64,000 nucleotides of DNA from Streptosporangium amethystogenes. GTDB lineage: Bacteria > Actinomycetota > Actinomycetes > Streptosporangiales > Streptosporangiaceae. Positions 49,840 to 57,135 of the stretch are shown here, in pieces; position 1 is the stretch's first letter, and each line of letters begins with the position of its first letter. The notes below the pieces were generated by a model. It saw only the letters and a program-made list of their open reading frames with translations, made no database searches and had not been told where the DNA came from. Both the position numbers and the translations under genes were made by a program. The stretch covers positions 13,960-77,959 of the forward strand of contig NZ_JOEQ01000035.1 of assembly GCF_000721075.1 (NCBI RefSeq), in the 5' to 3' direction.

Positions 49840-50976
49840 TTACCTCGCGGGTGAGATCCTTCCCGACACCTCGCCCAGAGTGATCACGGTTCCGTCGGGT
49901 CCCGAGGCCGTCGCGGTGATCGTAACGGTGTCCCCGTCCTCAAGGAAGGTCCTGACCGAGCCGTCGGGCAGCTTGAGCGGCTCGGTCCCGTTCCAGGTCA
50001 GTTCGATCAGCGAGCCGCGCTCGCCCGGCCCGGTGCCGGAGACCGTGCCGCTGGCGTAGAGATCGCCGGTGCGCAGCGCGGCGCCGTTGACGGTCATGTG
50101 GGCGAGCATCTGGTCCGGTGTCCAGTACATGTCCCGATACGGGGGACGGGAGACGACCTCGCCGTTCACCGCGACCTCCAGCCGCAGGTCGAGCCCCCAG
50201 GGCTCGTCGCGGCGCAGGTAGCCGAGCGGTTCGGGATCCTGCGCCCTGCCCTCGACGCGGGCCTCGGACAGGGCGGCGAGCGGGGTGATCCACGGTGAGA
50301 TCGAGGTGGCGAAGGACTTGCCGAGGAACGGGCCGAGCGGGACGTACTCCCAGGCCTGGATGTCGCGGGCGCTCCAGTCGTTCACCAGGGTCACGCCGAA
50401 CACGTGGTCCTCGAAGCGTCCGGCCCGGTCGCCCAGGGCCGTCGGCACGCCGACGACGAACCCCAGCTCCGCCTCGATGTCCAGCTTGACGGACGGGCCG
50501 AAGACCCCCGCGCCGCGCTGCCCGGACGGCCGGGTGATCGGGGTGCCGGAGGCGACGACGGTGCCGGCCCTGCCGTGGTAGCCGACCGGCAGGTGCCGCC
50601 AGTTCGGCTTGAGCGGCTCCTCGTCGGGGCGGAACATCCGGCCCAGGTTGGCGGCGTGCTCCAGCGAGCAGTAGAAGTCGACGTAGTCGGCCACCTCGAT
50701 CGGCAGGTGCAGCGTCACCTGCTCCAGCGGGACGAGGTGCGGCTCGACCACGGACAGGTCGGTGCGGAGCTTGTTCTGGATCAGGGCGCGGGTGTCGCGC
50801 CACGCGACCGGGCCCCTGGCCATGAAGGCGTTGAGCGAGCCGGTGGCGAACACCTCGTCGTGCAGGGCCCCGGCCAGGTCGACGATCTGATCGCCGTACC
50901 GGACGCCGACGCGAGGGGTCTCTCCCTCGTGGCGGGAGAAGACTCCGTAGGGCAGGTTCTCCAGGCCCCAAGCCAT
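49840..50976 (-). CDS. fahA: Fumarylacetoacetase
   Basis: 378 residues from ATG 50976, with GAAGGAG before it. Metal and catalytic residues match FAH: DFYCSLEHAANLGRMFR (Asp and catalytic His), LDIEAELGFVVG (Glu-x-Glu), VNDWSARDIQAWEYVPLGPF (Asp) and the PITRPSGQRG substrate loop. It hydrolyses fumarylacetoacetate to fumarate and acetoacetate, the last step of tyrosine/homogentisate degradation. The start overlaps the stop of the preceding gene (ATGA-like). Earlier in-frame starts add a Pro/His-rich extension not seen in the family. Confidence 0.95.
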   Translation of the reverse strand: MAWGLENLPYGVFSRHEGETPRVGVRYGDQIVDLAGALHDEVFATGSLNAFMARGPVAWRDTRALIQNKLRTDLSVVEPHLVPLEQVTLHLPIEVADYVDFYCSLEHAANLGRMFRPDEEPLKPNWRHLPVGYHGRAGTVVASGTPITRPSGQRGAGVFGPSVKLDIEAELGFVVGVPTALGDRAGRFEDHVFGVTLVNDWSARDIQAWEYVPLGPFLGKSFATSISPWITPLAALSEARVEGRAQDPEPLGYLRRDEPWGLDLRLEVAVNGEVVSRPPYRDMYWTPDQMLAHMTVNGAALRTGDLYASGTVSGTGPGERGSLIELTWNGTEPLKLPDGSVRTFLEDGDTVTITATASGPDGTVITLGEVSGRISPAR

Positions 50977-51827
50977 CACGTGCTCTCCTTCGTTGGGTGG
51001 GTGGTCGTGCTCGGGCGCCGGGCGACGAGGCCCAGGGCCGTCAGGTCCTCGATCGGGGTGCTCGTGCTGCATGATCCGTACGAGACCAGCAGTTCCCTGG
51101 CGCGCGTCGCGGTCTCCTGGGGCACGGCCCGCGCGAGTCGCACCAGCTCGCCGACATCCGTCAGCTTCAGCACCGGCACCGGGTCGCGGCCCTCCGTGGC
51201 CGCGCAGACCGCGAGAACCAGGTTGAGGAAGCCGTGCCGGTCCACACCCAGCGCGGAGTCGAAGTGGCGGACCGCGTTGTGCAGGCCCGCGGTCGCCTTG
51301 AACGGCACCCCGTACTCCGCGCAGTGCGCGATGAGGGCGCCCAGGTCGACGGCGCTGGGAAAGGCGTCGGCGGTCAGTCCGCCGCAGCGGAACTTCAGGC
51401 CGGGGCCCGAGCCGTCACGCGGCAGGGGGCCTCGGCCGTCGAGGGGCACCTCGACGAAGAGCCTGGCCCCGTCGGGCAGCCCGCCGGCCAGTCGCTCCGA
51501 CACGGCCCCAGGCGTCTCGTTCGGCGCCTGCCGCACCTCGACCAGCTCGACGGCGAGGCCGTCGAGTGGCGGGAGGGCCGGGGTGTCCATGATCAGGCCG
51601 AGCCGGATCGGGAAGGTCAGGTGGTCGCGGAGCTCGGCCAGGCGGCCGGCCGGGCAGAGGAACCGGTGGGTGAGCACCGGATCGTTGCCGGCCAGGTCGT
51701 TTCGGTGCCGCTCCAGGGCCTCGGCCATCGGCAGTCCGGTCGGCGGGAACAGCCCGGCGTCGTCGACGAGCCCGCGGAAGAGCGCCGCCGTTCCCATTCC
51801 CACGTCCGTGCTCAAATCTGTAGCCAT
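50976..51827 (-). CDS. Uncharacterised protein of the homogentisate cluster
   Basis: 283 residues from ATG 51827 (AGGGGCG upstream). The sequence LFRGLVDDAGLFPPTGLPMA then EALERHRNDL opens a protein I recognise as recurrent in actinobacterial hmgA-fahA clusters, without known function. Distinctive segments are LKFRCGGLTADAFPSAVDLG, GVPFKATAGLHNAVRH and DTPALPPLDGLAVELVEVRQ; the GVPFKATAGLH/FRCGG pattern recalls TIM-barrel enzymes of aldolase or PEP-mutase type, which is speculative. It could be a maleylacetoacetate isomerase substitute, since no such gene is visible. Translationally coupled to fahA. Confidence 0.8.
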   Translation of the reverse strand: MATDLSTDVGMGTAALFRGLVDDAGLFPPTGLPMAEALERHRNDLAGNDPVLTHRFLCPAGRLAELRDHLTFPIRLGLIMDTPALPPLDGLAVELVEVRQAPNETPGAVSERLAGGLPDGARLFVEVPLDGRGPLPRDGSGPGLKFRCGGLTADAFPSAVDLGALIAHCAEYGVPFKATAGLHNAVRHFDSALGVDRHGFLNLVLAVCAATEGRDPVPVLKLTDVGELVRLARAVPQETATRARELLVSYGSCSTSTPIEDLTALGLVARRPSTTTHPTKEST

Positions 51828-51880
51828 GGTTTCGCCCCTACCCAGTGACGGGCCCGTGGTCATGTCCCGGGGCCCGCCGG

Positions 51881-53050
51881 TCAACGAGCCCATGTCCACG
51901 CGTAGCCGGGGTCCTCCACCGACAGGCCGGCGGGGCCGAGGTCGAGGGGGCGGAAGGTGTCGACCATCACAGCCAGCTCGCTCGTCTGGGTGTGGCCCTG
52001 CCGGACCGCCTCGATGACCGCCTCGACGGCGCCCGGCTGCGGGCCGTGGGTGAACCCGGCCGGGTGCAGCGAGACCGAGCCGACATCGATGCCCGAGCCC
52101 CTGCGCGCGGTGTAGTCGCCACCCGCGTAGAACATCAGCTCGTCGGAGTCGACGTTGTGGTGGTTGTACGGGATCGGGACCGCGTCGGGGTGGAAGTCCA
52201 GCGGCCGGGGGCAGAACGAGCAGATCACGAAGTTCGGGCCCTCGAAGGTCTGGTGCACCGGCGGCGGGGCGTGGGTGCGCTTCACGATCGGCTCGAAGTC
52301 GTTGATGTTGAACGCGTACGGGTAGAGGCAGCCGTCCCAGCCGACCACGTCGAACGGGTGGTCGCGGTAGACCAGCCGGGTCAGCCCGCCGCGGGTGCGG
52401 ACCAGCACCGGCACCTCCTCGCCTTCGACGACGAAGGGCTCGCCGGGGGAGCGCAGGTCGCGCTCGCAGTAGGGGGCGTGCTCCAGGAACTGGCCGTGGG
52501 TGGACAGGTAGCGCTTGGGGGGGCGGATGTGCCCCGCGGCCTCGATGGTGAACGCCGTGACGCGGCCCTGCGGCACCCAGCGGTGGATGGTCCCGGTGGG
52601 GATGACGAGGTAGTCGCCCTCCCCGGCCTCGATCACCCCGTATGTCGACTCGAACCTGACCCGTCCGCTCGCGATGTAGACGCACTCGTCGCCCATGGAG
52701 TTGCGGTAGAGCTCGCTGGGCGTCTCGCTCGCGGCGTACGACATGCGGACGTCGGCGTTGCCGGCGAGCAGCCCGCGCCCGGTGACCAGGTCGCCTCCGA
52801 CCGGCAGGTCCTGGGTGCGCAGGTGACGGGGGGAGAGCGGCAGGTTGGGGACGAGCCGGCCGGCCTCGGTCGGCTCGACGGCCTCGGCCTTGAGGATCGC
52901 CGTGGGGAGATGGCGGTGGTAGAGCAGCGACGCGTCGCTGGAGAACCCCTCCTCACCCATCAGCTCCTCGGCGTACAGCCCGCCGTCGGGCCGCCGGAAC
53001 TGCACGTGCCGCTTGCGAGGTATCTCCCCCACGACCCGGTAGTACGGCAT
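51881..53050 (-). CDS. hmgA: Homogentisate 1,2-dioxygenase
   Basis: 389 residues from ATG 53050, with GGGAGAAG upstream. Iron-binding residues are recognisable: HHNVDSDELMFYAGGDY (His-x5-Glu) and SLHPAGFTHGPQPGAV (His). MPYYRVVGEIPRKRHVQFRR and WDGCLYPYAFNINDFEPI are family segments. The protein is the shorter bacterial form of HGD. It cleaves the homogentisate ring to maleylacetoacetate. Two tandem palindromes lie 16 bases upstream; regulation by the neighbouring IclR protein is likely. Confidence 0.95.
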   Translation of the reverse strand: MPYYRVVGEIPRKRHVQFRRPDGGLYAEELMGEEGFSSDASLLYHRHLPTAILKAEAVEPTEAGRLVPNLPLSPRHLRTQDLPVGGDLVTGRGLLAGNADVRMSYAASETPSELYRNSMGDECVYIASGRVRFESTYGVIEAGEGDYLVIPTGTIHRWVPQGRVTAFTIEAAGHIRPPKRYLSTHGQFLEHAPYCERDLRSPGEPFVVEGEEVPVLVRTRGGLTRLVYRDHPFDVVGWDGCLYPYAFNINDFEPIVKRTHAPPPVHQTFEGPNFVICSFCPRPLDFHPDAVPIPYNHHNVDSDELMFYAGGDYTARRGSGIDVGSVSLHPAGFTHGPQPGAVEAVIEAVRQGHTQTSELAVMVDTFRPLDLGPAGLSVEDPGYAWTWAR

Positions 53051-53065
53051 CCGCTTCTCCCACCC

Positions 53066-53103
53066 TGTCCGTTTATCGGACACACATGTCCTTTATACGA
53101 ACA
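53066..53103 (-). promoter_or_regulatory. Two tandem 17-bp palindromes before hmgA
   Basis: Site 1 (53066-53082): TGTCCG-TTTAT-CGGACA, perfect. Site 2 (53087-53103): TGTCCT-TTATA-CGAACA, the same 6-5-6 architecture with two changes. Centres are 21 bp apart, two helical turns, as expected for cooperative binding of IclR tetramers. They cover the presumed hmgA promoter, 16-53 bases before its ATG; the iclR gene lies directly upstream on the same strand. Confidence 0.7.
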
Positions 53104-53236
53104 ACCATCCGCCAGGGCGGGATGGATGTCAAACGTCGTCCGCCGGTTCCCGGTGTGCTGGACGGCCTGCCAGGCGAGCGAGCCGGATGGCTCGGGGGTC
53201 GACGAGATCCGGGGAAGGACCACGCCCATCGGACCG

Positions 53237-53869
53237 TCAGACGAGCGAGCCGGACAGTTCGGCGGCGGCGGCGGCCACCCGGGGGCCGACGGAGTCCAGG
53301 TCGAGGGGGGTGAAGGCGACCACGCCCACCGATGCCTCCAGCCAGGGGAGGCCGGGCACCGGGGCGGCGACGCCCCGGGCGCCCTCCTGGAGCTGTCCCT
53401 CGGAGACCTGGTAGCCGGTGCGGCCCTCGCGCAGGGCGAGGATGGCCAGCCCGGCGGCGCCCCGGGTCAGCGGGTGGCGGGACCCCTCGCGGTAGGCGAC
53501 GTGCATGTTCGTCCAGGAGGGCTCGACCACCGCCACCGCCAGGCCCTCGTCGCCCTCGGCCACCGTCAGGTGCGCGGTCGCGCCCACCTCCTCGGCCAGC
53601 CCGCGCAGGGTGGGCAGGGCGCCCTCCCGGAGCAGCGGCTGCACGGCACGGGCCAGGACGAGAACCCCGAAGCCCAGGTGGACCCGCCCGGCACTGTCCC
53701 GGCGGACGAAGCCCTCGCCTTGCAGGGTGGTGAGCAGGCGGTACACCGCCGGGCGGCTCAGCTCCAGCTCGACCGCCAGCTCCGTGGGAGTACGGCCCCG
53801 GCGTCCGTCGGCGAGCAGGCGCAGCAGCCGCAGGCCGCGCTCCAGGGTCTGCGAGGATTCGGCCGCCAT
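53237..53869 (-). CDS. IclR family transcriptional regulator
   Basis: 210 residues. The winged helix is intact (TLERGLRLLRLLADGRRGRT, ELAVELELSRPAVYRLLTTL) and the effector domain contains AHLTVAEGDEGLAVAVVEPS and YREGSRHPLTRGAAGLAILA. It is ~40 residues shorter than typical IclR proteins at the C-terminus. Adjacent to hmgA and its palindromes, it is probably the specific regulator of homogentisate degradation; homogentisate or a later intermediate would be the expected ligand. Confidence 0.9.
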   Translation of the reverse strand: MAAESSQTLERGLRLLRLLADGRRGRTPTELAVELELSRPAVYRLLTTLQGEGFVRRDSAGRVHLGFGVLVLARAVQPLLREGALPTLRGLAEEVGATAHLTVAEGDEGLAVAVVEPSWTNMHVAYREGSRHPLTRGAAGLAILALREGRTGYQVSEGQLQEGARGVAAPVPGLPWLEASVGVVAFTPLDLDSVGPRVAAAAAELSGSLV

Positions 53870-54071
53870 CTAGGGCACCCGCCGGGCTGCAACCATGCCC
53901 CGATTATCGCCGCACCCCCGGCACCGGCCGGTAGGTCCCCTGCCGAAGGGGCGGAAACCGTCACCCCGCAGGGTCCCGTAGCCGAGGGTGGTGTCACCGC
54001 CGTACGGGTGGGGACCTACCGTGAGCTTGGACGATCCGCGGTGGAGCGGGGGCCGGGGGAGGGATTTTGCG

Positions 54072-55178
54072 GTGAAGTCGGTCATCGTGGTCGGAGCGGG
54101 GATCTGGGGCACGTCACTGGCGTTGCGGCTGGCGGAGTCGGGCTGGAGGGTGACCCTGGTCGAGCAGTACCAGCCGGGCAACCTGCGGCAGGCGAGCTCC
54201 GGCGAGACCCGGCTGCTGCGCGTCGCGCACGGCACCGACGAGTGGTACGCCCGGATGGCCGTCCGGGCCCGTGAGCTCTGGCTGGGCCTCGGTGAGCGGA
54301 CCGGCGAGGAGCTGTACGCCGAGACGGGCGCGCTCTGGTTCGCCCGCCGGGACCAGGGCTGGGAACGGTCGAGCGCCGGGGTGCTGGACCGGATCGGCAT
54401 CCCGTACGAGATCCGCGACCCCGCCGCGGCGGGGGCGGCCTTCCCCGACTTCCGCGCCGACGACCTGAAGTTCGTGCTCTGGGAGCCGAGGGCCGGGGTG
54501 CTGCGGGCCCGGCGGGCCACCCTGGTCACCGCGAGGCTCGCCCGCGACGCCGGGGTCACCGAGGTCAGGGGGCGAGCCGAGCCGTACGGGAACGCGGTCC
54601 GGATCGGGGACGAGGTGCTCCGGGCCGACCGGGTGGTGTGGGCGTGCGGCGCGTGGCTGCCCCGGCTCTTCCCCGGCCTGATGGACCTCCAGGTGACCAA
54701 GCAGGACGCGTTGCACTTCGCCGCCCAGGAGCCGTGGGACACCCCCGCGTGGGGTGACTACGACGGTTCGGTCTACGGACACGGAGACCTCGACGGGCTC
54801 GGGATGAAGGCGACCTCGGACCTGGAGGGCGAACCGTACGACCCGGAGACCGGGGACCGGCGGGTCTCGCCGGCCAGCGAGGCGACGGTCCGGGCCTACC
54901 TGCGGCGCAGGTTCCCGAGCCTGGCAGCGGCGCCGTTGCTGCTGGGCCAGGCCTGCCAGTACACCCTCACCAGGGACGGCGAATGGGTCATCGCGCAGAA
55001 CCAGGACGGGGCCTGGGTGCTCGGTGGCGACTCCGGGCACGGTTTCAAGCACGCTCCGGCCCTGGCGGAGTACGTCGCGGAGATCCTTGAGGGGGCTCGG
55101 GAGCCCGAGTCCCGCTTCGGCCTGCACGAGCGGATCCCCGCCCGGGGCCTGCGCACGAGCGGTCAGACGGATCTGTGA
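54072..55178 (+). CDS. FAD-dependent amine oxidase/dehydrogenase (DAO family)
   Basis: 368 residues from GTG 54072, after GGGGGAGGG. The FAD-binding motif VIVVGAGIWGTSLALRLAES is at the N-terminus; ASSGETRLLRVAHGTDEWYA is the segment carrying the covalent-flavin/active-site region in monomeric sarcosine oxidase and N-methyltryptophan oxidase relatives. The C-terminus has LGGDSGHGFKHAPALAEYVA, the second FAD-contact region. It oxidises a secondary or primary amine; the substrate is unknown. Divergent from iclR (202-bp gap). Confidence 0.88.
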   Translation: MKSVIVVGAGIWGTSLALRLAESGWRVTLVEQYQPGNLRQASSGETRLLRVAHGTDEWYARMAVRARELWLGLGERTGEELYAETGALWFARRDQGWERSSAGVLDRIGIPYEIRDPAAAGAAFPDFRADDLKFVLWEPRAGVLRARRATLVTARLARDAGVTEVRGRAEPYGNAVRIGDEVLRADRVVWACGAWLPRLFPGLMDLQVTKQDALHFAAQEPWDTPAWGDYDGSVYGHGDLDGLGMKATSDLEGEPYDPETGDRRVSPASEATVRAYLRRRFPSLAAAPLLLGQACQYTLTRDGEWVIAQNQDGAWVLGGDSGHGFKHAPALAEYVAEILEGAREPESRFGLHERIPARGLRTSGQTDL

Positions 55179-55296
55179 TCAGTTGTCATGCCGGTAATAA
55201 CCGGCAGTCGGGAATGTGGAGTGCTTTGGCAAGAATTGCGAGATACCCCTGACGTAGGTTGCTAGGTCCCTGTACCTCGGCGAGGGGACCTTGAGC

Positions 55297-57135
55297 ATGA
55301 GCGAGACGCTGATCGCCCAGGTTGAACGGTGGGCACGGGAGATCCCGGACGCTCCGGCCTACACCTTCCTTGACTACTCCGCCGGACGCGACGGGGTGCG
55401 GCACACGCTCTCCTGGGCGAAGGTCGACCTGCGGGCACGGGCGCTGGCCGTACGGCTGCGAGAGGTGACGCACCCGGGCGAGCGGGCGGCGATCCTGGCG
55501 CCTCAGGGACTGGAGTACGTGGTCGCGATGCTCGGCGCGATGTACGCCCGGGTGATCGCGGTACCGCTCTTCGCGCCGGACCTGCCCGGTCACGCCGACC
55601 GGCTGATCCGCGCCTACGCCGACGCCGACCCGGTGTGCGTGCTCACCACGACGCCCGCGCTGGAGGGGGTGCACGCCTTCCTGGACGGCCGCTCCGCGCC
55701 CCGGCCCAAGCGGATCATCACCCTGGACACGGTCTCCGACCTGCTGGCCGACGAGTGGGAACCCGAACCGATCGGCCCCGACGACCTGGCGTACCTGCAG
55801 TACACCTCCGGCTCGACCCGCGCTCCGGCAGGGGTCGAGATCAGCCATGGCAACTTCACGGCCAACGCCAGGCAGTTGTGGACCGCGTTCCGCGCCACCC
55901 CCAGGGTGTCCACGGCCGCGCTCTGGCTGCCGCTCTTCCACGACATGGGCCTGATCGCCACCATCGCCGCGCCGATCGTGGGCGGCAACCAGTCGATGTT
56001 CATGGACCCGGTGGCGTTCGTCATGCACCCGGTGCGCTGGCTGCGGATGCTCTCCGGGCAGGAGGACGTGTTCACCGGCGGTCCCAACTTCGCCTACGAG
56101 TACACGGCGAGCCGGGTCACCGAGGCGGAGAAGGCCACGCTCGACCTGTCCGGAGTGTCGATCATGCTCAACGGCGCCGAGCCGCTCCGGGGCAGCACGA
56201 TCGACCGTTTCTCCGAGGCGTTCGCCATCTGCGGGCTGCGGCCCGAGGCGCACACCCCCGGCTACGGCCTGGCCGAGGCGACGGTGTTCGTCACCGCGAT
56301 GGACCGGGACCTGCCCGCCCGCGTCACCCTGTTCGACCGCGACGCGCTGACCGCGGGGCGCGCGGTGCCGCACACGGGACGGGGCCGGGTCAGCGACCTC
56401 GTCTCCTGCGGGGTGCCGACGGGCCAGCGGGTGGTCATCGCCTCCGTGCCCGACCCGACGTCCGACCCGACGTCCGACCCGATGTCCGGCACGGCTTCCG
56501 GTACGGCCAGACCCGACGGTGAGGTCGGTGAGATCTGGGTGCGGGGGCCCAACGTGGCGCGGGCCTACTGGCGGGACACCGAGCGCAGCGCCGAGGTCTT
56601 CGGCAACGTCCTCGAAGGGGAGGAGGGCACCTGGCTGCGTACCGGTGACCTGGGCGTCATACACGGGGGTGAGCTCTACATCACCGGACGGATCAAGGAC
56701 CTGATCATCGTCGACGGGCGCAACCACTATCCACAGGATGTGGAGGTGACCGTGCAGGAGGCCGAGGAGGCCGTCCGCAGGGACCATGTGGCCGCGTTCG
56801 CGGTGCCGGGGGAGGAGACCGAGCGGCTGGTGGTGGTGGCCGAGCGGTCACGGAAGGCCGACGGGCGGGACATCGACGAGATCGCGGCCAACATCCGCGC
56901 CGCTGTCACGAAAAATCATGATCTGCGGCTGCACGACTTCGTACTGGTCGAGGCGGGGGCCGTACCGCGCACGTCCAGCGGGAAGATCGCCAGACGTGCC
57001 TGCGCGCGGGCCTACCTGGACGGCGCCTTCCCGACCGGCGCCTTCCCGACTGACGCCTTCCCGGCCGATGCGCCTCCGGTCGATGCGCTTTCGGCTGACG
57101 GGTTCTCGGCCGACGGGCAAGGTGCCGACGTCTGA
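55297..57135 (+). CDS. Fatty acyl-AMP ligase (FadD32-like FAAL)
   Basis: 612 residues from ATG 55297, with GAGGGGACC before it. Adenylate-forming motifs: A3 LAYLQYTSGSTRAPAGVEIS, WLPLFHDMGLI, GYGLAEATV (A5), RTGDLGVIHGGELYITGRIK (A7/A8) and the A10 Lys in TSSGKIARR. The FAAL-type insertion and the DLIIVDGRNHYPQDVE sequence separate it from acyl-CoA synthetases: it makes acyl-adenylates and hands them to a carrier or an acceptor. DPTSDPTSDPM is a short repeat near residue 388. The C-terminal ~30 residues repeat AFPTD/ALSAD-type units. The stop overlaps the MMPL start (TGATG). Confidence 0.9.
   Translation: MSETLIAQVERWAREIPDAPAYTFLDYSAGRDGVRHTLSWAKVDLRARALAVRLREVTHPGERAAILAPQGLEYVVAMLGAMYARVIAVPLFAPDLPGHADRLIRAYADADPVCVLTTTPALEGVHAFLDGRSAPRPKRIITLDTVSDLLADEWEPEPIGPDDLAYLQYTSGSTRAPAGVEISHGNFTANARQLWTAFRATPRVSTAALWLPLFHDMGLIATIAAPIVGGNQSMFMDPVAFVMHPVRWLRMLSGQEDVFTGGPNFAYEYTASRVTEAEKATLDLSGVSIMLNGAEPLRGSTIDRFSEAFAICGLRPEAHTPGYGLAEATVFVTAMDRDLPARVTLFDRDALTAGRAVPHTGRGRVSDLVSCGVPTGQRVVIASVPDPTSDPTSDPMSGTASGTARPDGEVGEIWVRGPNVARAYWRDTERSAEVFGNVLEGEEGTWLRTGDLGVIHGGELYITGRIKDLIIVDGRNHYPQDVEVTVQEAEEAVRRDHVAAFAVPGEETERLVVVAERSRKADGRDIDEIAANIRAAVTKNHDLRLHDFVLVEAGAVPRTSSGKIARRACARAYLDGAFPTGAFPTDAFPADAPPVDALSADGFSADGQGADV

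Noticed and set aside
51828..52685. N-terminal extension of the homogentisate-cluster unknown gene into hmgA
   Set aside because: This part of the frame is the other phase of hmgA, which has intact dioxygenase motifs; a ribosome binding site supports the start at 51827.
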